NCBI GenBank assembly: GCA_016712445.1
Contig: JADJRB010000002.1
Span: 434,001 to 498,000, forward strand
Length of the DNA stretch: 64,000 nucleotides
Direction: 5' to 3'
Source of the DNA: Acidobacteriota bacterium
GTDB lineage: Bacteria; Pseudomonadota; Alphaproteobacteria; Caulobacterales; Hyphomonadaceae
The position numbers and the translations under genes are program-made. Shown one piece after another: positions 1-9,144 of this stretch. Numbering within the stretch: the stretch's first letter is position 1; the number at the start of each line of letters is the position of its first letter. The notes beneath the pieces are model-generated. The model ran no database searches. It had not been told where the DNA came from and worked only from the letters and a program-made list of their open reading frames with translations.

Positions 1-738
1 CTGGAGGGCATGCCGGCCCAAGAGGCAGGCGTGCTTGAGGGCGACCAGATCCTGAAAGTCGACGGCCAGCCCATTCGCAACACCTCCGATTTCATCAGCG
101 CCATACTGCTCAGCCCCAATGAGCCGGTTGACCTGACGATTGACCGGCAAGGCACGGAACGGGTGATTTCTGTGACGCCAGTCGAGGTTTTGCGAGAGAA
201 CCCGTTTGGCCAGATGACCCGGCAGAGCACCGTCGGGCTCAGCATCGCGCCTGCGGCGGAAACCGCCCGCATCCGCTATGGGCCCCTCGAATCAGTCGTA
301 GCGGGTGTGCAGCAGACAGGTTCCTCGCTGGACCAGACCGTGAAGATGCTGGGCAGCATTGTTACCGGCAAGATGTCCTTCAACTCGCTTTCCGGCCCCG
401 TGGGCGTTGCCGATGTGTCGCGCCGGATCGTGAACAATGCCATGGACCGGCCGGATGTGCCGCTGTCCAAGCGGCTGAATTACCTGTTCTGGATGCTGCT
501 CAGCCTCTGCGCTGCCATCTCGGTCGGGGTGGGCTTTTTCAACCTGTTGCCACTGCCAGTGCTGGATGGCGGGCGGGTTGTGTTTCATGCATACGAGGCA
601 GTGATAGGCTCAAAAATGCCAAGCCAAGTTGAGGCGATGGCGCTGCGTGTGGGAGTGTTGGTCTTGGTGGCCATGGTGATCGTGATCACTTGGGGGGACA
701 TTCTCGAGACCGGCGTCTTCGGACGGGGAACCAGCTGA
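1..738 (+). CDS. rseP: RIP metalloprotease RseP, C-terminal part (cut by window start)
   Basis: Inner-membrane site-2 protease (M50) that cleaves anti-sigma factors and signal-peptide remnants. The frame is open from base 1, so the start and the HExxH zinc motif lie upstream of the window. About 245 residues are visible: a PDZ domain at the left edge (EAGVLEGDQI, about residues 8-17) and the second M50 signature LLPLPVLDGG near residue 182, which supplies the third metal ligand. Hydrophobic segments surround this motif and lie near the C-terminus. bamA follows 36 bases later, the usual alphaproteobacterial order, so co-transcription is likely. Identity is secure; the true start cannot be seen. 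Confidence 0.93.
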   Translation: MEGMPAQEAGVLEGDQILKVDGQPIRNTSDFISAILLSPNEPVDLTIDRQGTERVISVTPVEVLRENPFGQMTRQSTVGLSIAPAAETARIRYGPLESVVAGVQQTGSSLDQTVKMLGSIVTGKMSFNSLSGPVGVADVSRRIVNNAMDRPDVPLSKRLNYLFWMLLSLCAAISVGVGFFNLLPLPVLDGGRVVFHAYEAVIGSKMPSQVEAMALRVGVLVLVAMVIVITWGDILETGVFGRGTS

Positions 739-774
739 CGGCGGTCAGCTTCAGGAATGAAAGAGTTTTTGAGA

Positions 775-3336
775 ATGCGTAACTTCCTCGCAGCGACAGT
801 TCTCGCAACCAGTGCATTGGCACTCGGGGCTGGCGGCCAATTGACAACTGCGCATGCGCAGGAAGATGCACGCTACGGCGGCACGATCCGTTCGATCATT
901 GTTGAAGGCAACAAGCGTATCGAAGCGCGCACGGTCCAGTCTTACCTGCTGCTTGAGCCGGGCGACGCTTTTGATCCTGATCGTATCGACCTGTCGCTGA
1001 AGACGCTGTTCGCCACCAACCTGTTCGCCGACGTCTCGATCGACCGACGCGAAGACGATCTCGTGGTGCGGGTTGTCGAAAATCCGATCATCAACCGAGT
1101 GATCTTCGAGGGTAACCGCGCGCTCAAGGACGACAAGCTTCGCGAAGAAGTGCAAGCCTCGCCGCGCGGGGTGTTCACCGCAGCCCGGGTTCAGGCCGAC
1201 GTCCAGCGCGTCCTTGAGATGTATCGCCGGTCGGGCCGGTTCGCGGCCAAAGTCGAGCCGCAGTACAAGCCGCTCGAGCAGAACCGCGTTGACCTGATTT
1301 TCGAAATCACCGAGGGGCCCGTCACCGGCGTCCGCGCCATCAACTTCATCGGCAACAAGGAATACTCGGACTCGCGGCTGCGCAGTGAAATCGTGACACG
1401 CCAGTCGCGCTTCTGGCGCTTCTTCAGTTCGAACGACAACTACGATTCCGGCCGCCTCGAATACGACCGCGAAAAGCTGCGCGAGTTCTACCAGAACAAC
1501 GGCTATTACGATTTCCGTGTCACCTCGGCTGTCGCCGAACTGACGCCGGACCAGAAGGACTTCTACGTTACCTTCACGGTTGACGAAGGCCGCCAATACG
1601 ATTTCGGCGTCATCAAGGTCGAGACAGCGCTTGAGAAGCTGGACGCGGCCGTCCTGCAGGCGGTCGTGCCGGTGAAGGAAGGCGAGCTGTTCCGCGGTGA
1701 CCAGATCGAAGGCACGATTGACGCACTCACCTATGCCGCCGGCGTGGCGGGTTACGCTTTCGTCGACATCCGGCCGCAGATCAGCGTCAACGAAGAAACT
1801 GGCCGTATCGACATCACATTCGCGATTGATGAAGGCCCGCGTGTCTATATCGACCGCATCAACATTGTCGGCAACACGCAGACACTCGACCGGGTCATTC
1901 GCCGTGAATTGCGCATTGCAGAGGGCGATGCCTTCAACCGCATCCTTCTCGATCGTTCGCGGAACCGCATCCGGGCGCTCGGCTTCTTCAAGGATGTCGA
2001 GATTGTTGAATCGCCTGCCGAAGAACCGGACCGCACGGTCGTCGATGTGAAGGTGACGGAGCAGTCGACCGGTGAGCTGTCTTTCGCCGCCGGCTTCTCC
2101 TCGGTGGATGCTTATCTGTTCGACCTCAGCGCCTCGCAGCGCAACTTGCGCGGCCGTGGCCAGTCGGTCGTGGCGCGTACGTCCTTGTCGGATCGTCAGC
2201 AGATCGTCGACCTGCGCTTCACGGAACCTCGCTTCCTCGACCGCAATCTGTCTGCTGGCGTGGACCTTTTCGCCACGCGCCAGGACTTCGAAGAGTTCAC
2301 CGGCTTTACCAGTGAGACGATCGGCGGCGGCCTCCGAATGGCCTTCCCGCTAACGGATCGCATGCAGCTTGGCCTCAGCTATCGTCTGCAATCGGATGAT
2401 GTGAACATTGCCGACCGCAACGTCATCATCGACTCCAACGGCGTCCTCTTGCGCTCCTTTACGCAGACAGCCGGCCAATCCACGCCGGACGATCTGACCG
2501 ACGACGTTTACCGCGCCCCGGAAGTCGGCGACCTCGCTGCCGGCGAGTTCCTCGTCGACATTTGCGATCCTGCCTACACGCTGCGCGACACAATCTGCCG
2601 CTCCGAGCGGAACGATATTTCGAGCATCATCGGCTACAACTTCTTCTGGGATCAGACGAACGATCCGATCACGCCGACGCGCGGCTTTGACTTCCGGTTC
2701 AGCCAGGATGTGGCCGGCCTTGGTGGGGATGTGCGCTACCTTCGCACTGAAACGAACGCCACACTGTATCGCGGAATCTGGCGTGATGTCGTCGCCAGCG
2801 CACGGTTTGCGGGTGGATACGTCCTTCCGCTCGACGATTCCCAAGGCGTGCGTATCAACAACCGCTTCTTCCGGGGCGGTAACAGCTTCCGCGGGTTTGA
2901 CGTCGCAGGTCTTGGCCCGCGCGAGATCATCCGGCTGTTCGACCCGAACACGGGTGAAGTCCTCGAAACGCGCAGGCTGAACTCGCTTGGCGGCAACGCC
3001 TATTACCAAGGTACGTTCGAACTGACGGTGCCGAACTTCCTGCCCGAAGAGTATGGCATCAAGAGCGCCCTGTTCGTCGACGTCGGTGCGCTTGGCCTTC
3101 TTGAAGACGTCGACAAGAGCGATCCGATATTCATTGACAACGCGTCGTCGCTTCTGACGGGCGCCTCCGCCGTGCGGATCACCAAGGACGCCGCTTCGCT
3201 TCGTGCATCGGCCGGCCTTAGCGTGTTCTGGGACTCGCCGTTTGGTCCGATCCGCTTCGACTTCTCCCAGATTCTCCGCAAGGAAGAATATGATCGGACG
3301 CAGTCGTTCCGCTTCTCGACTTCGACAAATTTCTGA
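775..3336 (+). CDS. bamA: Outer membrane protein assembly factor BamA
   Basis: Core of the BAM complex, which folds beta-barrel proteins into the outer membrane. From ATG 775 the protein has 853 residues. An N-terminal signal peptide ends near AHAQ (about residue 29), POTRA repeats span roughly residues 35-430, and a 16-strand barrel follows. The conserved loop-6 motif appears as FRGF near residue 705 (in RGGNSFRGFDVAG), and the C-terminal residue is Phe, as expected for a BAM substrate. An in-frame ATG at 757 would add six residues, but its AGGA directly abuts the start codon; ATG 775 has AAAGAG at better spacing. It lies between rseP and skp. Confidence 0.95.
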   Translation: MRNFLAATVLATSALALGAGGQLTTAHAQEDARYGGTIRSIIVEGNKRIEARTVQSYLLLEPGDAFDPDRIDLSLKTLFATNLFADVSIDRREDDLVVRVVENPIINRVIFEGNRALKDDKLREEVQASPRGVFTAARVQADVQRVLEMYRRSGRFAAKVEPQYKPLEQNRVDLIFEITEGPVTGVRAINFIGNKEYSDSRLRSEIVTRQSRFWRFFSSNDNYDSGRLEYDREKLREFYQNNGYYDFRVTSAVAELTPDQKDFYVTFTVDEGRQYDFGVIKVETALEKLDAAVLQAVVPVKEGELFRGDQIEGTIDALTYAAGVAGYAFVDIRPQISVNEETGRIDITFAIDEGPRVYIDRINIVGNTQTLDRVIRRELRIAEGDAFNRILLDRSRNRIRALGFFKDVEIVESPAEEPDRTVVDVKVTEQSTGELSFAAGFSSVDAYLFDLSASQRNLRGRGQSVVARTSLSDRQQIVDLRFTEPRFLDRNLSAGVDLFATRQDFEEFTGFTSETIGGGLRMAFPLTDRMQLGLSYRLQSDDVNIADRNVIIDSNGVLLRSFTQTAGQSTPDDLTDDVYRAPEVGDLAAGEFLVDICDPAYTLRDTICRSERNDISSIIGYNFFWDQTNDPITPTRGFDFRFSQDVAGLGGDVRYLRTETNATLYRGIWRDVVASARFAGGYVLPLDDSQGVRINNRFFRGGNSFRGFDVAGLGPREIIRLFDPNTGEVLETRRLNSLGGNAYYQGTFELTVPNFLPEEYGIKSALFVDVGALGLLEDVDKSDPIFIDNASSLLTGASAVRITKDAASLRASAGLSVFWDSPFGPIRFDFSQILRKEEYDRTQSFRFSTSTNF

Positions 3337-3363
3337 TCTCGCAGCCCCAACGAGGAAACTCCA

Positions 3364-3948
3364 ATGACCTATCTCAAATCCGCAATGGCCGCGTTCACGC
3401 TGGCACTGGCTTCCCTGTTCGTCGCGGCGCCCGTCGCCCTGGCGCAAGGCACGGTCGTCATCACGATCGATGAAGGCAAGATCCTGGCCGACAGCAAAGC
3501 AGGCAAGGACATGTTCACGAAGCTCAAGAACATCGAAAACCAGATCAACGCCGAGCTGAAGCCTTCGCGCGACTCGCTCGAAACGGAGCGCCAGGCGCTG
3601 GCCACCAAGGTTCAAGGCAAGACACGCGAAGCGCTGGTTGCCGACACGGCGCTCGTGAAGCAGATCGAGGACTTCCAGAAAAAGGCGAATGAATTCGCCG
3701 CGAAGCGCAATACGCTCTCGCAGGAGTACGCCGCCACCGAGCAGAAGTCGTTCATGGACTTCAACACGGCGCTTGAGCCGGTGCTGCTCGAGGTCGTTAA
3801 AGAGAAGAACGCGCAGGTCGTCCTGTCGAAGAGCCAGGCTGTGTTCACGACCGACTCGATCGACGCGACGTCCGCCATCGTCGCCAAACTTGACCAGAAA
3901 ACGCCGTCCATCGCAGTCGTGCGCCAACGCGCGCCCGCTCCGAAGTAA
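3364..3948 (+). CDS. skp: Periplasmic chaperone Skp/OmpH family
   Basis: Holds unfolded outer-membrane proteins in the periplasm and passes them to BamA. The 194-residue product has a signal peptide ending at ALAQG (about residue 28). The rest is mostly helical and rich in charged residues and Ala, fitting the coiled-coil tentacles of Skp trimers. A good ribosome binding site (GAGGAAA) lies upstream of ATG 3364. It sits between bamA and lpxD as in many Gram-negative genomes. The family is low in sequence identity, so the call rests on context, size and composition together. Confidence 0.88.
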   Translation: MTYLKSAMAAFTLALASLFVAAPVALAQGTVVITIDEGKILADSKAGKDMFTKLKNIENQINAELKPSRDSLETERQALATKVQGKTREALVADTALVKQIEDFQKKANEFAAKRNTLSQEYAATEQKSFMDFNTALEPVLLEVVKEKNAQVVLSKSQAVFTTDSIDATSAIVAKLDQKTPSIAVVRQRAPAPK

Positions 3949-3951
3949 GCC

Positions 3952-4968
3952 GTGACGGTTGACCCCCGCTTCTATGCGTCATTGGGGGCTTTGACGCTGG
4001 AAGCGGCCGCCGGTCTGACCGGCGCCGAACTTGCCGGAGACCCCGCGCTGGAAATCACTGGCGTGGCGGCGGCAGATAGCGCTCGCGATGGTGAAATTGC
4101 GTTTCTGGAAGGTGATGGCGCAGGACAGGCGCCGTTCGGTCCCAACCTGAAGCTGGTGATTGTCACTCCCGAAGCGCGCTCGCGCCTTGGCGACGGGGTA
4201 TCCGGCCTCGTGTCGAAGTCACCGCGCCATGCCCACAACAGGATAGCGCGCGCACTGTTCCAGCCGCGTCATTCCATGCGCCAGGAGGCCATCGCGCTTT
4301 CGCCGAGTGCCCGGATCCACTCCAACGCCGCCATTGGCCCTGGCGTCGTCGTTGGCGCCGGCGCCGCGATCGGTGAGGGCACCGTGGTGTGTCCCAATGC
4401 CGTGATCGGGCCCGGCGTACAGATTGGCCGTAACTGCCATATCGGCGCCGGCGTCACGGTGCACTGCGCGCTGGTTGGCGATCATGTGACGCTGCTGGCA
4501 GGTGCCCGCATCGGCGAAGCAGGCTTTGGCGTGACGCCGACGCCCGAGGGGCTCGAGGACGCGCCGCATTTCGGCCGGGTGATCCTGCAGGATCACGCAA
4601 CGATCGGGGCGAATACCACCATCGACCGGGGCGTGTTCGCCGACACGATCATCGGCGAGCGCACAAAGATCGACAATCTTTGCCAGATTGCCCACAACGT
4701 GGTGATCGGCCGCTCGGTCATCGTGGCGGCATTCGGCGGTATATCCGGCTCGGTCCGGATCGGCGATGGGTCGATGCTCGGCGGCCGCGCAGGGGTCGCG
4801 GATCACGTCACGCTCGGCGAAGGTGTCAGCCTCGCGGCCTCAGCCGGCGTTTTCAGGGATATTGAGGCCGGCGAAACCTGGGGCGGCACGCCCGCGAAAC
4901 CGATCCGCCAATGGATGCGGGAAGTCGCCTGGATCAACAAACAGGCAAACCCCAAGAAGCGCGATTGA
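3952..4968 (+). CDS. lpxD: UDP-3-O-(3-hydroxyacyl)glucosamine N-acyltransferase LpxD
   Basis: Third lipid A enzyme: adds the N-linked 3-hydroxyacyl chain to UDP-3-O-acyl-glucosamine, using acyl-ACP. The 338-residue protein starts with GTG three bases after the skp stop. An N-terminal uridine-binding domain (about residues 1-105) precedes a left-handed beta helix built of hexapeptide repeats such as IGPGVVVGAGAAIGEG. The catalytic His is in CQIAHNVVIG near residue 246, matching H239 of the E. coli enzyme. In most relatives fabZ would follow; here lpxA begins only 39 bases downstream. Confidence 0.95.
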   Translation: MTVDPRFYASLGALTLEAAAGLTGAELAGDPALEITGVAAADSARDGEIAFLEGDGAGQAPFGPNLKLVIVTPEARSRLGDGVSGLVSKSPRHAHNRIARALFQPRHSMRQEAIALSPSARIHSNAAIGPGVVVGAGAAIGEGTVVCPNAVIGPGVQIGRNCHIGAGVTVHCALVGDHVTLLAGARIGEAGFGVTPTPEGLEDAPHFGRVILQDHATIGANTTIDRGVFADTIIGERTKIDNLCQIAHNVVIGRSVIVAAFGGISGSVRIGDGSMLGGRAGVADHVTLGEGVSLAASAGVFRDIEAGETWGGTPAKPIRQWMREVAWINKQANPKKRD

Positions 4969-5007
4969 CCAGTGGCGCGCAGCCGGTTCGGCTGGTAACG
5001 AAAAACC

Positions 5008-5799
5008 ATGACCACATCCGTACATGCGACTGCCGTAGTTGAAGAAGGCGCCGTCCTGCACGACGACGTAACGATCGGGCCATTCTGTCATGTTGGCCCG
5101 CAGGCTGTTCTCGGCGCCGGCACAAAGCTGATGTCGCACGCCAGCGTCACCGGGCAAACGACGCTTGGGAAGGATTGCATCCTCCATCCGTTCTCGGCGC
5201 TGGGTGGCGGGCCCCAGGTCATCGGCTTGCACAACCCGCCAGACTCACGCCTCGAGATCGGCGACGGCTGCGTCTTTCGCGAATATGCAACGGCCCATTC
5301 CGGCATTCCGAAATTCGGCGGCATGACGCGTGTAGGTTCCGGCTGCTACATCATGATCGGCGCGCACATCGCGCACGACTGCCATATCGGAAACAACGTC
5401 GTGATGGCCAACAACGTGTCTCTGGCCGGCCATATCGAAGTTGGCGACAATGTGTGGTTTGGCGGTTTGTCGGCGGTCCATCAGTTCAGCCGCATCGGTC
5501 GCAATGCCTTCGTCGGCGGCGGCGCCATCGTTGTGGAAGACATCATTCCGTTCGGCTCGGTCGTGGGTAATCATGCAAAGCTAGCGGGCCTGAATACGGT
5601 TGGCCTCAAGCGGCGCGGGTTCTCGAAGGCGGACCTTCATGAAATCCGCTCGGCCTACAAAGCCGTGTTCGAAGGCGATGATCTGTTCAAGGACCGTCTT
5701 GAGCGCGCGGCGCGCGAATTTGCCGGCAAGAAGCTGGCGATGGAATTGATCGACTTCATTCGCGAAGGCGGTGATCGCCCCATCTGCAAGCCGGCGTGA
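5008..5799 (+). CDS. lpxA: UDP-N-acetylglucosamine O-acyltransferase LpxA
   Basis: First step of lipid A synthesis: 3-O-acylation of UDP-GlcNAc with 3-hydroxyacyl-ACP in the cytoplasm. At 263 residues it has the normal length. Hexapeptide repeats fill residues 1-190, with the catalytic His region at AHIAHDCHIGNNVV (about residues 115-128). A helical C-terminal domain follows, which carries the family's trimer and ACP-binding surface. The lpxD and lpxA genes flank a 39-base gap with no fabZ. lpxI starts four bases after its stop. Confidence 0.95.
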   Translation: MTTSVHATAVVEEGAVLHDDVTIGPFCHVGPQAVLGAGTKLMSHASVTGQTTLGKDCILHPFSALGGGPQVIGLHNPPDSRLEIGDGCVFREYATAHSGIPKFGGMTRVGSGCYIMIGAHIAHDCHIGNNVVMANNVSLAGHIEVGDNVWFGGLSAVHQFSRIGRNAFVGGGAIVVEDIIPFGSVVGNHAKLAGLNTVGLKRRGFSKADLHEIRSAYKAVFEGDDLFKDRLERAAREFAGKKLAMELIDFIREGGDRPICKPA

Positions 5800-5803
5800 T
5801 CCG

Positions 5804-6655
5804 ATGTCGAGCCCGCTAGGCCTGATTGCCGGACTGGGTGACTTGCCGGTCGCAATTGCCGAGAATGCAGTTGCGACGGGGCAGGGGGTGCACGTGTTGC
5901 GCCTCAAGGGGTTCGAAGAACCGCGCCTGGCCCGGTATCCCGGCAGCGTCGTGGGGCTTGGTGAGGTGGGCGCCGTGCTTAGCCGTCTACGCGAAGCAGG
6001 CTGTCGCGACGTCGTCTTTGCCGGAAACGTCCGTAGACCCCACTTCGCCGATCTGAAACTTGATCTGCGCGGCGCGGCATTGCTGCCGAAAGTGCTGAGT
6101 GAGGCGCGCAAGGGCGACGATGCCTTGCTGCGCGTGCTGGTCAACGAATTCGAGCGAAACGGATTCAATGTGATCGGCAGCGAACAGGCGCATGCCAGTT
6201 TGCTGGCCCCTGCGGGTCTGATTGCGGGCCGCGAGCCTTCGGAAATGGCTTGGGCAGATATGGAGATCGCGGCGCGCGTTGCCTCGGCAAGCGGGGCGCT
6301 GGATATCGGGCAGGCCTGCGTTGTGTGCGATGGCCTGGTGCTCGCCGTCGAAGCGCAGGAAGGCACCGACGAAATGCTGCACCGGTGCGCGGGCCTGCCG
6401 GACACGATACGCGGAAACGCTGGCGCCCGTCGCGGCGTACTGGTCAAGCGGCCGAAGCCCGTGCAGGAGCGTCGTATCGATTTGCCGACGACCGGAGTCT
6501 CGACGGTGGAATTGGCATCCGCTGCGGGCCTGGCTGGCATTGGCATCGAGGCAGGCGGCGCGTTGATGCTCAATCGCACTGCCATGGCCGCCAGAGCCGA
6601 AGAACTCGGATTGTTCCTGTACGGATTTCCGGCAAGCCTGGGCAGCGGCGCCTGA
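5804..6655 (+). CDS. lpxI: UDP-2,3-diacylglucosamine pyrophosphatase LpxI (DUF1009)
   Basis: Hydrolyses UDP-2,3-diacylglucosamine to lipid X and UMP. LpxI replaces the unrelated LpxH in most alphaproteobacteria. From ATG 5804 it has 283 residues. The N-terminal glycine-rich motif GLIAGLGDLPVAIAEN and the C-terminal segment GIGIEAGGALMLNR (near residue 250) are typical of the family. A GTG at 5771 would overlap lpxA by 29 bases and is less likely. The stop overlaps the lpxB start by one base (TGATG), so translation is probably coupled. Confidence 0.93.
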   Translation: MSSPLGLIAGLGDLPVAIAENAVATGQGVHVLRLKGFEEPRLARYPGSVVGLGEVGAVLSRLREAGCRDVVFAGNVRRPHFADLKLDLRGAALLPKVLSEARKGDDALLRVLVNEFERNGFNVIGSEQAHASLLAPAGLIAGREPSEMAWADMEIAARVASASGALDIGQACVVCDGLVLAVEAQEGTDEMLHRCAGLPDTIRGNAGARRGVLVKRPKPVQERRIDLPTTGVSTVELASAAGLAGIGIEAGGALMLNRTAMAARAEELGLFLYGFPASLGSGA

Positions 6656-7806
6656 TGTCGCTCTATCTCGTCGCTGCTGAAGCATCGGGCGACCTGCTCG
6701 CGCGTGAAGTTGCGGAATGGGTTCGCCGGAAGATGCCCGGCGTACAGATCGATGGTATCGGCGGAGCGGAACTTGCTGCGATCGGAATTCGGTCGCCAAT
6801 CGACATTTCGCCGCTATCGGTCCTCGGCTTCGTCGAAGGCATCAAGGCCTACCGAGATGTGGTCCGGCTCGCGGATGCAGCCGCTGACGATATCTGCGAA
6901 AAGCAGCCGGCCGTCGTGGTTCTAGTGGATTCGTGGGGGTTCACGTTGCGCGTGGCGCAGCGGATCCGGGCGAGGGCGCCGTCCATTCGTCTCATCAAGT
7001 TGATCGGACCGCAAGTCTGGGCGACGAGACAGGGGCGCGCCGCCACACTCGCAGCGACGGTGGACCATCTTCTCTGCATGCATGAGATTGAGGCGCCGTT
7101 CTATGAGCCCTTTGGCCTGAAGACCACCGTGATCGGAAACCCGGCGCTGACGCGTGCGGAGAAGGGTAACGGCGAGGCGTTCCGCCAGCGACACGCTATC
7201 GACCCGCTGCAATCGGTGTTGCTGGTTCTGCCGGGAAGCAGAAGAAGTGAAATTTCAAGCGTTGCACCGGTCTTGCTTGAGGCCGCCCGGCGCGTGAAGC
7301 AGGACCTCCCAGACACGCGCGTCATCGTGCAGCCCGCCGAACCAATCCAGAAAGTTTTTGCCCAGCGTTTCCCGGAAATCGGCACTTGGGCGGAAGTCAG
7401 CCTCGACCCCGTCGAACGGTACGACGCCATGGCCGCTGCCACCGTCGCACTGGCGTGCTCCGGCACGGTGACCAGCGAAGTGGCCATGCAAGGCGCACCC
7501 ATGATCGTGGGTTACAAGACAGGCTGGATCACATGGGCGCTTGCCCGGGGATTGCTTTACAAGAAGACCCACATCACCCTGCTCAACATTCTCAACGGCG
7601 ACCGGGAAATCGTGCCGGAATTTGTGCAGACGCGGTTCAAGGCGGGTCTGGTAGCGGACAAGGCGATCGAATGGTTGCGCAATCCGTCGAAGCTGGCCAC
7701 CCAAGCGTCACACCAGTCGGCGGCGCTGGCACAGCTCACGCGCGATGGAAAGTCTGCCGCTGAAATAGCGGCAGACGCCATCGTGTCGGAACTGGCGTCG
7801 GCCTAG
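6655..7806 (+). CDS. lpxB: Lipid-A-disaccharide synthase LpxB
   Basis: Family GT19 glycosyltransferase that joins lipid X to UDP-2,3-diacylglucosamine to make lipid A disaccharide-1-phosphate at the inner membrane. The protein has 383 residues from ATG 6655. Family motifs are LVAAEASGDLLA at residues 4-15, IGPQVWATRQGRA near residue 117, VLPGSRRSEI near residue 190, and the nucleotide-binding segment ALACSGTVTSEVAM near residue 263. It is the last gene of the lpx run. Its stop overlaps the convergent gltA stop by four bases, leaving no room for a separate terminator. Confidence 0.95.
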   Translation: MSLYLVAAEASGDLLAREVAEWVRRKMPGVQIDGIGGAELAAIGIRSPIDISPLSVLGFVEGIKAYRDVVRLADAAADDICEKQPAVVVLVDSWGFTLRVAQRIRARAPSIRLIKLIGPQVWATRQGRAATLAATVDHLLCMHEIEAPFYEPFGLKTTVIGNPALTRAEKGNGEAFRQRHAIDPLQSVLLVLPGSRRSEISSVAPVLLEAARRVKQDLPDTRVIVQPAEPIQKVFAQRFPEIGTWAEVSLDPVERYDAMAAATVALACSGTVTSEVAMQGAPMIVGYKTGWITWALARGLLYKKTHITLLNILNGDREIVPEFVQTRFKAGLVADKAIEWLRNPSKLATQASHQSAALAQLTRDGKSAAEIAADAIVSELASA

Positions 7807-9107
7807 CGGCCGGACATCGCCACATAGTCACGCTGCGGCGCGCCAGTATAGATCTGGCGCGGACGCCCGATCTTCTGGGTCGGATCTTCGAGCATCTCGT
7901 TGAGCTGCGACACCCAGCCGACGGTGCGCGCCACGGCGAACAGCACCGTGAACATCTTGGTCGGGAAGCCCATCGCTTCTAGGATGATGCCGGAATAGAA
8001 ATCGACGTTCGGATAAAGCTTCTTCTCAACGAAGTATTCGTCCTGCAGCGCGATGCGCTCGAGTTCCATCGCAACTTTCAGCAGCGGATGGTCGCGCAGG
8101 TCGAGTGCATCGAGCACTTCGTGGCAGGTCTTCTGCATCACCTTGGCGCGCGGATCGTAGTTCTTGTAGACGCGGTGACCGAAACCCATCAGGCGGATGC
8201 CGCTCGACTTGTCCTTTGCCATTTTCACGAAGGCCGGCACGTTATCCAGCGTGCCGATTTCGCGAAGCTGGCGCAGGGCCGCTTCGTTGGCGCCGCCATG
8301 GCTCGGTCCCCAAAGGCTGGCAACGCCAGCGGCGATTGCCGCAAACGGGTGAGCGCCGGACGAAGCGACAAGGCGCACGGTCGAGGTCGACGCGTTCTGC
8401 TCGTGATCCGCATGCAGCATGAAGAACCGGTCCATCGCGCGTGCGAGGATCGGGTTGATTTCGTACTCCTCGGCGGTCACCGAAAAGCACATGTTCAGGA
8501 AGTTCTCGGAGTAGGCGAACTTGTTCTGCGGATCGACGAAACGCTGGCCGAGATTGTATTTCATGCAGCGGGCCGCAATCGTCGGCATCTTCGCAATCAG
8601 CCGGATCGAGCTGATACGGCGCTCTTCGGGGTCTTCGTTGCCCATAGCACCCGGATAGAATGCGGCCATGCCGCCCACCGCGCCCGTCAGCATCGCCATT
8701 GGGTGGCTGTCTCGGCGGAGCCCTTCGAAGAACTTGTCTTGCTGGGTATGCAGCAGCGTGTGCTGCCGGACTTCCTTCGAGAAGGTTTCATACTGCGTCT
8801 TGTCCGGCAGTTCGCCGTTGAGAAGCAGATAGCAGAGTTCAAGATAGTTGGATTTTTCGGCCAACTGCTCGATCGGATAGCCGCGGTGCAACAGGACGCC
8901 TTCGTCACCATCGATGAACGTAATCTGGCTTTCACAGCTGCCGGTCGAGGTAAATCCAGGGTCGAGCGTAAAATGGTCCGTTTCAGCGTAGAGCTTGCGC
9001 ACGTCGATGACGTTCGGGCCGACCGTTCCGGAATAGACCGGCAGTTCAACCTTCTTGCCGTTGACTTCCAGCTTTGCCATGCCGGCATTCTTTACCTTGT
9101 TTTCCAT
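7803..9107 (-). CDS. gltA: Citrate synthase (type II)
   Basis: Condenses oxaloacetate with acetyl-CoA to citrate in the TCA cycle. The 434-residue length fits the hexameric, NADH-sensitive type II class of Gram-negative bacteria. Catalytic motifs are SSGAHPFAAIAAG (His), MGFGHRVYKNYDPRA (His) and VDFYSGIILEAMG (Asp). ATG 9107 has AAAGAG upstream; an ATG nine codons inside (MAKLEVNGKK) is an alternative. The start lies 37 bases from the gltX stop on the same strand, so gltX-gltA may be one transcript. Confidence 0.96.
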   Translation of the reverse strand: MENKVKNAGMAKLEVNGKKVELPVYSGTVGPNVIDVRKLYAETDHFTLDPGFTSTGSCESQITFIDGDEGVLLHRGYPIEQLAEKSNYLELCYLLLNGELPDKTQYETFSKEVRQHTLLHTQQDKFFEGLRRDSHPMAMLTGAVGGMAAFYPGAMGNEDPEERRISSIRLIAKMPTIAARCMKYNLGQRFVDPQNKFAYSENFLNMCFSVTAEEYEINPILARAMDRFFMLHADHEQNASTSTVRLVASSGAHPFAAIAAGVASLWGPSHGGANEAALRQLREIGTLDNVPAFVKMAKDKSSGIRLMGFGHRVYKNYDPRAKVMQKTCHEVLDALDLRDHPLLKVAMELERIALQDEYFVEKKLYPNVDFYSGIILEAMGFPTKMFTVLFAVARTVGWVSQLNEMLEDPTQKIGRPRQIYTGAPQRDYVAMSGR

Positions 9108-9144
9108 CAGCTCTTTCCCTGTTCAATCTCGTCGAAGCGGCGCC

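Noticed and set aside
751..3927. Long minus-strand frames (751-1596, 2350-3927) opposite bamA and skp
   Set aside because: They are antisense shadows of high-GC coding DNA, with no recognisable domain and no start context; bamA and skp are certain.
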